From NCBI GenBank assembly GCA_009917445.1, contig QZEE01000027.1:1-48007 (forward strand): a stretch of DNA of 48,007 bases, read 5' to 3'. Each line of letters begins with the position of its first letter. Position 1 is the first letter of the stretch. The DNA comes from a bacterium D16-76 (GTDB lineage Bacteria > Bacillota > Clostridia > Oscillospirales > Acutalibacteraceae). Below are positions 24,025 through 33,104 of this stretch, piece after piece. The notes beneath the pieces are model-generated. The model worked only from the letters and a program-made list of their open reading frames with translations. It was not told the origin of the DNA and made no database searches. Position numbers and translations under genes: made by a program.

Positions 24025-25929
24025 ATGTTCAATTCCAGAAGCCGCAAATACCGCAGCCCCACAGGGGCCGTAGCCGACGGGCAGGCGGTACATTTCCGCA
24101 TCACCCTGCCCCGGGAGCTAAGCTGTTCCGGGGCCCACCTGGTCATACAGCAGGAGGGCGGGGAGCCCCACATCTGGGGCATGTTCTGGTGCGGCATGAA
24201 CGGCGGGACCCAGGAGTGGTGGGAATGTGAGTTCACCCCCGAAAAGCCTGGCCTGTACTTTTACCATTTCGAAATCCACACCTGCCGGGGCATCCTGCGC
24301 ATCTCCCGGGGGGAGGCCGGCACCGGCACCTTTGCCGGCACCAACCAGTGGCAGATGACGGTCTACGATCGCCATTTCCGCACGCCCGGCTGGCTCAAGG
24401 GCGGCATCATGTACCAAATCCTGCCCGACCGCTTTGCCCGCTCCGGCCAGCCCAAGGCGGATATCCCCTCTGGCCGCACCTTCCACGAGGATTGGCATGA
24501 AATGCCCCACTGGGCCCCCAACGAGCAGGGCGAGGTCACCAACACCGACTTTTTCGGCGGGGATCTAGAGGGCATCCGCCAGAAGCTGGGCTACCTGAAA
24601 AGCCTGGGTGTCACCTGCCTCTACCTGAACCCCATTTTCGAGTCCCACTCCAACCACCGGTACGACACCGCCGACTACTCGAAAATCGACCCGCTCCTGG
24701 GCACAGAAGAGGACTTCACCCGCCTGTGCGAAGATGCGAAAGCCCTGGGCATCCGCATCCTCATCGACGGGGTCTTCAGCCACACCGGCAGCGACAGCGT
24801 CTATTTCAATAAATCCGGCCGGTACCCGGGCCCCGGGGCCTACCAGTCCCAAAGCTCCCCCTATTCCCCCTGGTACTCCTTCTACAATTGGCCCGACGGC
24901 TACGACTGCTGGTGGAACTTCAACACCCTTCCCAACGTCAACGAAACCAACGACAGCTTCAACATCTACATCAACGGTCCCACGGGCATTGTGCCCAAAT
25001 GGCTCAAAGCCGGGGCCTCTGGCTGGCGGCTGGACGTAGCCGACGAGCTGCCCGACCTGTTCCTAGACCGCCTCACCGCCGCCGCCAAAGGAGAAAAGGA
25101 AGACGCCCTGGTGCTGGGCGAGGTCTGGGAGGACGCCTCCAACAAATCCGCCTACGGCGTGCGCAGGCGCTACCTGCTGGGGGGCCAGCTGGACACCGTC
25201 ATGAACTACCCCTTCCGGGACGCGGTCCTGGGCTTCATGCTGGGGGCCGACCCCCGGGACTTCCAGGAGACCGTGGAAAACATCGTCGAAAACTACCCCC
25301 CCCAGTGCCTGCACCTGCTCATGAACCACCTGGGCACCCACGATACGGAACGCATCCTCACCATGCTGGGCGGCGAAGCCGCCGGCGGCCGGGGCCGCGA
25401 GTGGCAGGCCGCCCAGCGCCTGACCCACGAGCAGCGGGCCCTGGCCCTGCAGCGCCTGCGCCTGGCCGCCCTCATCCAGTACCTGCTGCCCGGCGTGCCC
25501 TGCATCTACTACGGCGACGAAGCCGGGCTGGAAGGCTACCGGGACCCCTTCTGCCGGGGCACCTACCCCTGGGGCCGCGAAGACGCCTCCTTGATCCAGT
25601 GGTACAAGACCCTGGGCCAAATGCGCCTTTCCCACCAGGACATCCTGGCCGAAGGCGCCTACCGCACCCTAAAAGCCGAAGGCAACCTGCTGGTGTTCGA
25701 GCGCTACATCTTCACCGGCACCACCCGCGAAAGCCTCCTGCTCATCGCCAACCGCAGCAGCCGCCCCCAAAGCATCCTGGGCCTCAGCCTGGACCTGGCC
25801 GCCGCCCGCCCCGTGCTGGGCAGCCCCTTAGGGGCGGTCACTGTGCTGCCCCCCTGCAGCGGCTCCGTCATGCGCGTCACCCGGCACATGCCCCCCAAAA
25901 AAGAAGAGGCCCCGCCCGCCGCCCCCTAA
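24025..25929 (+). CDS. GH13 alpha-amylase/neopullulanase-type enzyme
   Basis: This 634-aa protein has an N-terminal beta-sandwich (about 1-115, CBM34-like), a GH13 barrel and a short C-terminal domain. The catalytic residues are visible: DGVFSHTG (region I), nucleophile Asp337 in GWRLDVADE, acid/base Glu366 in LGEVWE, and Asp440 in GTHD. No signal peptide, so it acts inside the cell on maltodextrins, cyclodextrins or pullulan fragments (neopullulanase/cyclomaltodextrinase group by layout; specificity unproven). I start at ATG 24025 because TAAGGAGAG precedes it; the longer open frame runs into repeat sequence. Confidence 0.92.
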   Translation: MFNSRSRKYRSPTGAVADGQAVHFRITLPRELSCSGAHLVIQQEGGEPHIWGMFWCGMNGGTQEWWECEFTPEKPGLYFYHFEIHTCRGILRISRGEAGTGTFAGTNQWQMTVYDRHFRTPGWLKGGIMYQILPDRFARSGQPKADIPSGRTFHEDWHEMPHWAPNEQGEVTNTDFFGGDLEGIRQKLGYLKSLGVTCLYLNPIFESHSNHRYDTADYSKIDPLLGTEEDFTRLCEDAKALGIRILIDGVFSHTGSDSVYFNKSGRYPGPGAYQSQSSPYSPWYSFYNWPDGYDCWWNFNTLPNVNETNDSFNIYINGPTGIVPKWLKAGASGWRLDVADELPDLFLDRLTAAAKGEKEDALVLGEVWEDASNKSAYGVRRRYLLGGQLDTVMNYPFRDAVLGFMLGADPRDFQETVENIVENYPPQCLHLLMNHLGTHDTERILTMLGGEAAGGRGREWQAAQRLTHEQRALALQRLRLAALIQYLLPGVPCIYYGDEAGLEGYRDPFCRGTYPWGREDASLIQWYKTLGQMRLSHQDILAEGAYRTLKAEGNLLVFERYIFTGTTRESLLLIANRSSRPQSILGLSLDLAAARPVLGSPLGAVTVLPPCSGSVMRVTRHMPPKKEEAPPAAP

Positions 25930-25966
25930 TGCCAGCATCTTCCAGCCCCCAGCCCTCTTTTCCGGG

Positions 25967-25995
25967 TGGACTTTTCCACCCAGATGATGTATAAT
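25967..25995 (+). promoter_or_regulatory. Promoter for the SLH protein
   Basis: TGGACT (25967-25972), a 17-bp spacer and TATAAT (25990-25995) lie 50 bp upstream of the SLH start. A GGGTGGA/TCCACCC hairpin overlaps the -35. Confidence 0.55.
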
Positions 25996-26046
25996 CAGGG
26001 CAAAGGCCCCAAAAGCCAGAACCCACCCCATAGGAGGAGACACACC

Positions 26047-28449
26047 ATGAAGAAAAGGATCATCAGCCTCATCACCGCGCTGGCCCTGTGCCTTACCCTG
26101 TTCCCAGCCGGGGCGCTGGCGGCCGATACCACGCCCAGCCCCGGCCCCACCCCCAACCCACCCGCCGGGCCAAGCACCCCTTTGCCAGAGTCAGAATTTG
26201 ACAAAGTCACCCAGATTACGTTTAAAGAGGACTATAAAAACAGCCTAAACAAAACCTACGACAAAAACCCCGCTGCAGAACCAAAGCCGGAAAACCTAAT
26301 CTTCTGGGTAGGCTCAACAGGCCATAGCGCCCCAACAGGCGGCACCCTAACAGCCGAGGTAACAGCAACAACCTGGAAAAATGAAAGCGGCAACACCATG
26401 TCAAGCGCCCCAACAAACGCCGGCACTTATAAAGTACAGGCAACCGTTACCCTAAAAAAAGAGGACCCAACCTCTTCAGGCGGCTCTGGCAGTTCTAGTA
26501 GTAGCTCCAGTAGCAGTTCCAGCAGCTCCACCAGCTCCACCAGCTCTACTACCAGTACCATCACCGCAAGGGCAACAGAAACCAAGGATAAGGATACCGA
26601 GCAAATCCCCTTCACCATAGCCCCAAAAGGACTAACCCCCAAGCTCAGTGATAGCTTCAACTTCACCAAACAGTACAACGGCACCACCAGCTTCACCCCC
26701 CCAGCAAACAGCAGCCCTATCACCCTTGACGGCCTGGTGGGCGGCGACAGCCTGGAAGTAACCGCCGAATACTCCTTCTCCAACTCTGCCGTTGGTACAG
26801 GCTACACCGTATACGCCCGGAACATTAAGCTGGCCGATGAAACAAACAAAAACTACACCCTGGCCAAGACCGAATGTGAGGAAGGCAACAGAGGCACGGT
26901 CACCCAGGCCAAAATGGACGAAGTCCTCCCCACCAACAAAATCGTCCTGCGCAACCGCCGCGAGTATACCTATTCCTTCGACCTTTCCAAGCTGCTGCCC
27001 CGCCTGCCCAACGGCATGCAGTACAACGCAGCCCCCGAAAAGAAAATCGACTATGAGCTGGGCGCCATCCTGATAAACCACCAAAGCTTCTTCGAAATGA
27101 AGGACGGCGCGCCCGCCGACGGCGTCTTTGCAATCCTCGATGGCAAGCTCTACATCACCACCCGCAGCGCCGCCCTGGATAACCCCGTAGACAACGTAGG
27201 CACCGTCACCATCCGCGTCATAACCGACAACTTCCAGCCCTTCGACTGCGAAATCGCCATGAGCAGCGCCAACAAGACCCAGGTGCACATCACCGGTATA
27301 GACCCCATAAACCCCGAGTACAACGGCGAAGAGCAAATCGGCTACCTGGGCGACCTGGGCTTTGTCCTGGCCGATTCCACCGGCGAAGTAGACGACCTGG
27401 ATCTAACCAAAGACGACGTGGTCTTCTCTTACAAAAGCGCCAACCGCAGCCCCATCAAATACGGCCCCAGCGAAATCCCCCCCACCGAGCCCGGGGACTA
27501 TGAAGTCACCGTGACCATAGACGAAGACAACCCCGACTATGTGGCCGGCGAATTCTTCACCTTCAGCATCACCCGCGCCAAAGTAAAGGTGGTGGCCAAA
27601 GAGCGCCGCATCCAGGTAGACGACCCCGTGCCCAGCTTTTCCAAGCCCCAGCTGGGCGTAGACTACGAAGTCCTGGGCCTGGCCGAAGGCCACGAGCTGA
27701 AGCTGCCCCCGGTCATGAAGTACGCCACCGTGGCCGATTCCATCATGGAAGGGGAGTTCGATATCCTCATCGACGGCGCTATGGTGCCCGACAACACCCA
27801 CTACGACCCGGCCATTGAGTACATACCCGGCAAGCTCATTGTCACCACCCTTACCGCCGACCAGGAAAACCCCTTCAGCGACGTAAGCGAGTACACCTGG
27901 TACGTCACCGCCGTCAAGTATGTTTATAACAAAGGCATGATGAACGGTGTTTCCAGCACCCTCTTTGACCCTATGGGCGACTTGACCCGCGCCATGCTCG
28001 TCACCATCCTTTACCGCATGGACGGCCAGCGCCCCGTATGGATCACCATGCCCTTTACAGACCTGGACCCCAACGCCTATTATATCAACGCCGTCCGCTG
28101 GGCCAGCGCCAACGGCTTGGTAAACGGCTACGGCGACGGCCGCTTTGGCCCCAACGACCCCCTAACCCGGGAGCAGATGGCCATAATCTTATATAACTAC
28201 ACCCGTTACCGGGGCGTCACCCCCAACAAAGCCGCCAGCCTTGACGGCTTCGTAGACGCCCGCGACACCAGCCCCAACGGCTACCGTGCCTTACAGTGGG
28301 CCGTAGCCGAAAAGCTGGTACAGGGCACCGGCAGCACCACCCTTTCCCCCCACGACAAGGCCCTGCGGGCCCAGGTAGCCGTGGTGCTCATGCGCTACGG
28401 CACCCTATACCCCAACCTGGTGCCCCCCGAGAAAGACCCCCCTGCCTAA
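26047..28449 (+). CDS. Secreted SLH-domain surface protein with MBG-like repeats
   Basis: This 800-aa protein starts with a signal peptide (MKKRIISLITALALCLTLF, cut after AGALA), then a Pro-rich linker, Ig-like or MBG-type beta domains (including NPDYVAGEFFTFSITRAKV), a serine/threonine homopolymer tract (about residues 143-180) and three C-terminal SLH repeats from about residue 618 (NPFSDV, MPFTDL, and the third near GFVDARD). SLH domains bind pyruvylated secondary cell-wall polymers, so it is surface-attached. ATG 26047 has AGGAGGAG. After the TAA the same frame continues EEPPAEEDTPSKNQ to a second stop, suggesting a recent nonsense change that shortened the acidic tail. Confidence 0.9.
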   Translation: MKKRIISLITALALCLTLFPAGALAADTTPSPGPTPNPPAGPSTPLPESEFDKVTQITFKEDYKNSLNKTYDKNPAAEPKPENLIFWVGSTGHSAPTGGTLTAEVTATTWKNESGNTMSSAPTNAGTYKVQATVTLKKEDPTSSGGSGSSSSSSSSSSSSSTSSTSSTTSTITARATETKDKDTEQIPFTIAPKGLTPKLSDSFNFTKQYNGTTSFTPPANSSPITLDGLVGGDSLEVTAEYSFSNSAVGTGYTVYARNIKLADETNKNYTLAKTECEEGNRGTVTQAKMDEVLPTNKIVLRNRREYTYSFDLSKLLPRLPNGMQYNAAPEKKIDYELGAILINHQSFFEMKDGAPADGVFAILDGKLYITTRSAALDNPVDNVGTVTIRVITDNFQPFDCEIAMSSANKTQVHITGIDPINPEYNGEEQIGYLGDLGFVLADSTGEVDDLDLTKDDVVFSYKSANRSPIKYGPSEIPPTEPGDYEVTVTIDEDNPDYVAGEFFTFSITRAKVKVVAKERRIQVDDPVPSFSKPQLGVDYEVLGLAEGHELKLPPVMKYATVADSIMEGEFDILIDGAMVPDNTHYDPAIEYIPGKLIVTTLTADQENPFSDVSEYTWYVTAVKYVYNKGMMNGVSSTLFDPMGDLTRAMLVTILYRMDGQRPVWITMPFTDLDPNAYYINAVRWASANGLVNGYGDGRFGPNDPLTREQMAIILYNYTRYRGVTPNKAASLDGFVDARDTSPNGYRALQWAVAEKLVQGTGSTTLSPHDKALRAQVAVVLMRYGTLYPNLVPPEKDPPA

Positions 28450-28505
28450 GAAGAGCCCCCCGCCGAAGAGGACACCCCATCCAAAAACCAGTAATCCCCA
28501 CAGCA

Positions 28506-28542
28506 AAAGGCCAGCCCCCGGCACCCGCCGCGGCTGGCCTTT
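28506..28542 (+). terminator. Terminator after the SLH gene
   Basis: AAAGGCCAGCC (28506-28516) and GGCTGGCCTTT (28532-28542) form an 11-bp stem; the T tract is short. Confidence 0.6.
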
Positions 28543-28561
28543 CCCATTAAGCCTCGCCCAA

Positions 28562-28627
28562 ACCCACCAGGGTTTCGCCCTGGACCCACCAGGACTTCGC
28601 CCTGGACCCACCAGGGCTTTGCCCTGG
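28562..28627. repeat. 22-bp tandem repeat, three copies
   Basis: Three adjacent near-identical 22-bp units (ACCCACCAGG...GCCCTGG) at 28562-28583, 28584-28605 and 28606-28627, each able to form a CCAGGG/CCCTGG hairpin. They are followed by a CCGCCC/GGGCGG hairpin. Confidence 0.85.
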
Positions 28628-28689
28628 ACCCACCGCCCTTTAAAAAGGGCGGCCCTAAACTTTGCCTGCGGACGTGTGCGGCCTTTCTC

Positions 28690-30600
28690 CTACCTGGCGT
28701 TCATCCACACCAGCATTTCGCCCTCGCCCCGGTTATTCCACAAGAAGTAAGGCACCAACGTAAGCGACCCCGGCTGCGCCTCCCTCCTGGCAGGCCGGTA
28801 CAAAGCCCCATCCTGCCAAGACGCAAGGTCAGCCCGCTCACCCCACGCCCGCAGGGTGACGATTCCCCCGAACAGCCCGCTTTCCACGGCCTCCAAAGGC
28901 TGGGCAAGGTCAGCGGTAAAGGTGTGCAGCAAAGGCCCGTTGTCCGCCTCTTCCGCGCAGTAGACCAACGGCCCCCGCTGCGCGCACACCTTGCCAAAAT
29001 CCTCAGCCACCCGGGGGTCTGCCTGCAAAAACCGGGCCGGCATGGCAAAGCTTACGGCCAGCACGTCGCCGTCCCGTACCGTCAAGGGGGCATAGCCCTG
29101 CCGGGCTGTAAAACCCACCGGCGCCCCGTTCCTTTCCACGGTAAAATTTTCCGCGTATTCCGGCACCCGCAAGCAAAGCTCCACGCCGTCCGGCCCCTCA
29201 TAGGCGATCTCCGCCCGCCCCTGCCAGGGCATCGACGAGGTACAGCAAAGCCGCGCCCGCCCCTTTTCCGTGTCAAACTCCGCCCGGTTGCCTATGTACA
29301 GGTGCTGGTAGATGGCGTCCCCCCGGCGGGTATACACATAGCTGCCCAGCCCGCACAGGGTACGGGTGATATTAGGCGGGCAGCAGGCGCAGCCAAACCA
29401 TTTCACCCGGCTGGACTCCACATCTGCGTGGTCCTTCCGGAACCTGGCTACCTTAGGCTGTATAGCCAGGGGGTTCACGTAAAAATAATGCTCGCCGTCC
29501 TGGGCAATGCCGCTTAACACGTTGTTATACAGGGCCCGTTCCATCACATCGGCATACCCGGCCTTAGGCTCCAGCCGCAGCATGCGCAGGGCCCACATGG
29601 CCAGGCCGATAGAAGCGCAGGTCTCGGTATAGCAGGTGTCGTTAGGCAGGTCATAATCCAGGGTAAAGCACTCGCCCTCCCCCTGTGACCCCACGCCGCC
29701 CGTCACATACATCCTCTGCCGGGTAACGTTCCCCCACAGCCTTTCCAGCGCCGATTTCAAGCTGCCGTCGCCATTTTCCAAAGCCACGTCCGCCGCCCCG
29801 GTAAAGAAATACATAGCCCGCACCGCGTGGCCCTCGGCGGTTTCCTGTTCCCGTATAGGCGCATGGGCCTGGTGGTAAGACGCTTGGAACCACCGGTTTT
29901 CGCTGGCCTTCCGGAACCCCTCTTCCTCCAAAAAGCCCGGCCGCCTGCCCCGGTTCTCAATAAAATACACAGCCAGCTCCTTATACTCCTCCCGGCCCGT
30001 GGCGCGGTAAGCCTTCATCAAAGCCAGCTCAATTTCCTCATGCCCCGGGTAAGAGGAAATCTGCCCATCCCCCTCCCCAAAGGTCTTACGGATCAGCCCC
30101 ACCACCTTTTCCATCACCAGCAAAAGCCGGTCGCAGCCGGTCACCTGGTAATAAGCCACCGCAGCCTCCAGCATATGCCCCGCGCAATAGAGCTCATGGC
30201 CGTGGGCAATATCCTTCCACCTCTCCTGGGGCTTTGCCAGAATAAAATACGTGTCCAAATAGCCGTCCGCCTGCTGGGCCTTCTCGATAATGCCCACAAT
30301 CTCCTCCAAATGCGCCCGCACCTCCGGGCTGTCCTTGTACAGCAGGCTGTAAGACGCCGCCTCGATCCACTTGGCCAAGTCGCTGTCCTGAAAGCGGAAG
30401 CCGCCAAACTCCCCCTGCGCAAGCCCGGCGCAGATTTTAAAATTCATCACCGCGTGGCTGGGGGCGGCCCCGGGCTCCTGGTCGTTGAGTACCCGCCATT
30501 GATAGGGCACCACCTTTTCCACCGCGTTTTCAATGCGGCGGTTCCAGAACCCATCGTCCACCACTACGTCGCGTATGCTGATTTCCCGCTCTTTCGCCAT
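28690..30600 (-). CDS. GH127 beta-L-arabinofuranosidase
   Basis: This 636-aa protein belongs to the DUF1680/GH127 family, exo-enzymes that release L-arabinofuranose from plant hydroxyproline-rich glycans and arabinan side chains. The zinc-thiolate site is present: GCACCPPN with Cys406 as the expected nucleophile and Cys404/Cys407 beside it, and the acidic partner in CYTETCASIG. An (alpha/alpha)6 barrel covers most of the chain, with beta domains near the C-terminus. No signal peptide, so it is cytoplasmic. ATG 30600 follows GGAGGGG and a perfect promoter; the longer frame to 30786 overlaps repeat sequence. Confidence 0.92.
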   Translation of the reverse strand: MAKEREISIRDVVVDDGFWNRRIENAVEKVVPYQWRVLNDQEPGAAPSHAVMNFKICAGLAQGEFGGFRFQDSDLAKWIEAASYSLLYKDSPEVRAHLEEIVGIIEKAQQADGYLDTYFILAKPQERWKDIAHGHELYCAGHMLEAAVAYYQVTGCDRLLLVMEKVVGLIRKTFGEGDGQISSYPGHEEIELALMKAYRATGREEYKELAVYFIENRGRRPGFLEEEGFRKASENRWFQASYHQAHAPIREQETAEGHAVRAMYFFTGAADVALENGDGSLKSALERLWGNVTRQRMYVTGGVGSQGEGECFTLDYDLPNDTCYTETCASIGLAMWALRMLRLEPKAGYADVMERALYNNVLSGIAQDGEHYFYVNPLAIQPKVARFRKDHADVESSRVKWFGCACCPPNITRTLCGLGSYVYTRRGDAIYQHLYIGNRAEFDTEKGRARLCCTSSMPWQGRAEIAYEGPDGVELCLRVPEYAENFTVERNGAPVGFTARQGYAPLTVRDGDVLAVSFAMPARFLQADPRVAEDFGKVCAQRGPLVYCAEEADNGPLLHTFTADLAQPLEAVESGLFGGIVTLRAWGERADLASWQDGALYRPARREAQPGSLTLVPYFLWNNRGEGEMLVWMNAR

Positions 30601-30631
30601 AATAAACCCCTCCAAAAAAGATTCTGCCCCC

Positions 30632-30660
30632 ATTATATTCCCGGCCCCCGCGAAAGTCAA
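30632..30660 (-). promoter_or_regulatory. Promoter for the GH127 gene
   Basis: TTGACT (30660-30655), 17-bp spacer, TATAAT (30637-30632) on the minus strand. Confidence 0.7.
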
Positions 30661-30707
30661 CAAAACCCAAAGCAGAACCCCCAAATTTTTTGTAACCTTC
30701 ACCGGTA

Positions 30708-30890
30708 ATTTTAGGATCCAACCCTTTTTTAAAAGGGTTGGTGGGTTCTTAGGGCGAAGCCCTAAGCGGGGGTGGGCAGCGCCCACGACCTTGCCGCAGG
30801 CGCGCCCTTTGCGCCGGAGGCTCTACAGGCGTGAGCCGGGGTTTGGGGCATCGCCCCAAGGTCTTCCCCCAAAACCCCCCAGAAAAGAGG
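30708..30890. repeat. Host palindromic repeat, long empty form
   Basis: It runs from TTTTAGGATCCAACCC through a TTAGGGC/GCCCTAA hairpin, GGGTGGGCAGCGCCCAC, GCCGCAGGCGCG and CTTTGCGCCGGAGGCTC to GGGTTTGGGG. It is nearly identical to 40922-41085, except that there a 54-bp module interrupts the GGCGCG/CTTTGCG junction (here at 30804-30807). The repeat fills the divergent space before the rRNA methyltransferase. Confidence 0.75.
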
Positions 30891-30899
30891 TATCCCCCC

Positions 30900-31712
30900 A
30901 TGGAACACAATCTCATCGAAATCACCACCTTCCAATCCCCCGAGCTAGACATCTACGCCCGCCTAACCGAAAACCAGCTGGTAAACCGCGCCGACCCCCA
31001 AAACGCCCTCTTCATCGCCGAAAGCCCCCTAGTCATCGGCCGCGCCCTGGACGCCGGCTGCCAGCCCGTCTCCCTGCTCATGGAGAAAAAGCACGCCCTG
31101 GGCAAAGGCCGCGAAATCCTTTGCCGCTGCGGCCCGGTCCCGGTCTTCGTAGCCGAAGAAGCCGTCCTCTGCCAGCTCACCGGCTTCCACCTTACCCGTG
31201 GCATGCTCTGCGCCATGCGCAGGCCCCCCGAGCCCCCCCTGGAGCAAATCTGCCGCCCGGCCCGCCGCATAGCCGTCCTGGAAAACGTCATGAACCCCAC
31301 CAACATCGGCGCCATCTTCCGCAGCGCCGCCGCCCTGGGTATAGACGCCGTCCTTCTCACCGAAGCCGGCAGCGACCCCCTCTACCGCCGGGCCCTGCGG
31401 GTCAGCATGGGCAACGTGTTCCTGGTCCCCTGGGCCCACCTGCCCGCCGGCGACTGGCTCCCCACCCTCCACGCCCTGGGCTTCAAAACTGCCGCCATGG
31501 CCCTGCGCGACGACTCCCTCTCCATCGCCGACCCTACCCTCCGCGCCCAGCCCCGCCTGGCCATCGTCCTGGGCACCGAAGGTGACGGCCTCGCCCCCCA
31601 GACCATCGCCCACTGCGATTTCACCGTCCGCATCCCCATGTCCCACGGCGTCGATTCCCTCAACGTCGCCGCCGCCAGCGCGGTGGCCTTTTACGAGCTT
31701 ACACGGCCTTAA
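30900..31712 (+). CDS. SpoU/TrmH-family RNA 2'-O-methyltransferase
   Basis: This 270-aa protein has an N-terminal substrate-binding domain (L30e-like, about 1-110) and a C-terminal SPOUT trefoil-knot domain with the three family motifs: NPTNIGAIFRSAAALG, the VLGTEGDGL loop and IPMSHGVDSLNVAAASAVAFYE. It methylates ribose 2'-OH in rRNA or tRNA with SAM; the exact site is not deducible. ATG 30900 is chosen because upstream sequence is repeat; AGAGG serves as ribosome site. Confidence 0.92.
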   Translation: MEHNLIEITTFQSPELDIYARLTENQLVNRADPQNALFIAESPLVIGRALDAGCQPVSLLMEKKHALGKGREILCRCGPVPVFVAEEAVLCQLTGFHLTRGMLCAMRRPPEPPLEQICRPARRIAVLENVMNPTNIGAIFRSAAALGIDAVLLTEAGSDPLYRRALRVSMGNVFLVPWAHLPAGDWLPTLHALGFKTAAMALRDDSLSIADPTLRAQPRLAIVLGTEGDGLAPQTIAHCDFTVRIPMSHGVDSLNVAAASAVAFYELTRP

Positions 31713-31724
31713 GGTCGTGGGTCC

Positions 31725-31780
31725 GGTCTCGCCTGCCGGCTCGGTCGGTTCGCAGCTTGTTTGCCACTGGCAAACGCTCA
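31725..31780 (-). repeat. Nested palindromic module, copy B
   Basis: On the minus strand the module carries hairpin GTTTGCC-AGT-GGCAAAC (31759-31775 on +) and the tail CGACCGAGCCGGCAGGCGAGACC. It sits inside a host repeat whose ends (GGTTGCGGGGTGTGGGG and CCCACGACC) are visible on both sides. Confidence 0.75.
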
Positions 31781-31830
31781 CCCCACACCCCGCAACCCTT
31801 TTTGAAAAAAGGGTTGACCCAAAAACCAAT

Positions 31831-31887
31831 CGCACCCACGTGTACCGGTACCACCGCGCTTACAGCCCGGTAACCCACGTGGGTGCG
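31831..31887. terminator. Long hairpin between the methyltransferase and activase genes
   Basis: CGCACCCACGTG (31831-31842) pairs with CACGTGGGTGCG (31876-31887), and TACCGG with CCGGTA inside it. It lies between convergent genes, so it probably ends transcription in both directions. Confidence 0.6.
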
Positions 31888-31965
31888 TTTCTACATTTTG
31901 GGTTTTTTTGATGGCTGCGCCACAAACACGCCGCCGTCTTCCCCGCCAAAGCCTTGCACAGCTCT

Positions 31966-32730
31966 TTAGAAAAAGGCATCCACCCCTTCCCGTGTAAAAG
32001 CGGCCTGGTAGGCGGCCAAATCCTCTTCATGCAGCGGCTCCACCCCGGCATAAGCGTATTCCATCCCCAGCCCCGCATACTTGCTTTCCCCAAATTGATG
32101 AAACGGCAGCAGCTGCGCCCGTCCCAGCCCCAGCCCCTTCAGCAGCCGGCCAAAGCCCGCCGCGTCCTCCAACCCGTCGTTGAAGCCCGGTATCACCGGT
32201 ATCCGCGGCAAGACCTCCTTCCCGCTTGCCACCGCCGCCCGCAGGTTTTGCAATATCCCCTCGTTTCCGGCCCCCGTCCCTTCCCGGTGCCTCCGGCTGT
32301 CCCAATGCTTCACGTCAAACAGCACCAATTCCACATGCCCCAGCACAGAAGCAAAAACCTCTTCCCCCGCAAACCCCGTTGTCTCCACCGCCCGGTGCAC
32401 GCCTTTTTCCCCCAAAGCCGCCAGCAGTTCCCGGGCAAACCCGGCCTGGGCCAGCGGCTCCCCCCCAGAAAGCGTCACCCCGCCCCCGCTTTCCTCATAA
32501 AAATCCCAGTCCTGCATGCAGGCCTTCACCACGCCCTCCACATCCATCTCCCGGCCCTTCCTCTCCGCCTCCATCCCCTGTAAGATTTGCACCTCCATCC
32601 GCTGGCTCTCCGGGTTTGCGCACCACTTGCACCGCAGGGGGCACCCCTTCAAAAACACCACCGTCCGTATCCCCGGCCCGTCGTGCAGGCTGAATTTCTG
32701 TATGTTAAATACCATTCCCATGCTTCCCAT
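31966..32730 (-). CDS. Glycyl radical enzyme activase (radical SAM)
   Basis: This ~254-aa radical SAM protein has the cluster motif CPLRCKWC (CxxxCxxC) near residue 30 and the SGGGVTLSGGEPL stretch. It uses SAM and a 4Fe-4S cluster to place the glycyl radical on its partner enzyme. It lacks the eight-cysteine ferredoxin insert of dehydratase activases, so it is of the short PflA type. Three possible starts (32730, 32721, 32715) are close together; GGAAAGGG suits the second best. It diverges from the glycyl radical enzyme, sharing a regulatory region with a duplicated palindrome. Confidence 0.92.
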   Translation of the reverse strand: MGSMGMVFNIQKFSLHDGPGIRTVVFLKGCPLRCKWCANPESQRMEVQILQGMEAERKGREMDVEGVVKACMQDWDFYEESGGGVTLSGGEPLAQAGFARELLAALGEKGVHRAVETTGFAGEEVFASVLGHVELVLFDVKHWDSRRHREGTGAGNEGILQNLRAAVASGKEVLPRIPVIPGFNDGLEDAAGFGRLLKGLGLGRAQLLPFHQFGESKYAGLGMEYAYAGVEPLHEEDLAAYQAAFTREGVDAFF

Positions 32731-32802
32731 CCCTTTCCAATTTTCCCATACTTCCCCAAAAGCCGCCGCATAACTCCGTGCCCAGCCTTCTAAGTTAATA
32801 CC

Positions 32803-32831
32803 AGCATAGCACAGTTCCTACCATATGTAAA
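32803..32831 (-). promoter_or_regulatory. Promoter of the activase
   Basis: TTTACA (32831-32826), 17-bp spacer, TATGCT (32808-32803) on the minus strand, directly beside the palindrome at 32840-32851. Confidence 0.6.
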
Positions 32832-32839
32832 GCAAAAAC

Positions 32840-32851
32840 TTTCGAACGAAA
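32840..32851. promoter_or_regulatory. Operator-like palindrome O1, TTTCGAACGAAA
   Basis: An inverted repeat TTTCG-AA-CGAAA sits upstream of the activase -35. The second copy (TTGCGAACGAAA, 33059-33070) overlaps the expected transcription start of the radical enzyme. Two near-identical sites in one divergent region suggest a shared repressor, which is not encoded here. Confidence 0.5.
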
Positions 32852-32905
32852 CAACCTCCCCACCCACCAGGGAGTGCCCAAATCACAGAGTTTATTAAAG
32901 AAGAC

Positions 32906-32990
32906 CCCCATAAATTTTAGGATCAAACCCTTTTTTAAAAGGGTTTGTGGGGTCTTTAGGGGCGAAGCCCCTAAACCGCCGGAGGCATAA
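32906..32990. repeat. Host palindromic repeat in the divergent region
   Basis: TTTTAGGATCAAACCC with an AAACCC/GGGTTT stem, then a TTTAGGGGC-GAA-GCCCCTAAA hairpin and CCGCCGGAGGC. It lies between the two operators and is the same family as copies at 30708 and 37865. Confidence 0.7.
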
Positions 32991-33025
32991 AACGCGCGTC
33001 TGGACACTCTCCCCACCAAAACCAG

Positions 33026-33054
33026 TTGACAATTACCTCCCCGCGTGCTATGAT
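33026..33054 (+). promoter_or_regulatory. Strong promoter of the glycyl radical enzyme
   Basis: Perfect TTGACA (33026-33031), 17-bp spacer, TATGAT (33049-33054). The start site would fall in the O2 palindrome. Confidence 0.75.
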
Positions 33055-33058
33055 AAAG

Positions 33059-33070
33059 TTGCGAACGAAA
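33059..33070. promoter_or_regulatory. Operator-like palindrome O2, TTGCGAACGAAA
   Basis: It matches O1 at 11 of 12 positions and covers the expected +1 of the radical enzyme transcript, the usual place for a repressor. Confidence 0.5.
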
Positions 33071-33104
33071 CACAACAAAAATTCACACGAAAGGGAATGG
33101 TTTT

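Noticed and set aside
26473-26558. Serine-codon repeat as a structural DNA repeat
   Set aside because: It is in frame and encodes a linker of the surface protein; nothing beyond codon repetition is seen.
28562-28627. CRISPR array
   Set aside because: The three 22-bp units are directly adjacent with no spacers and no cas genes are present.
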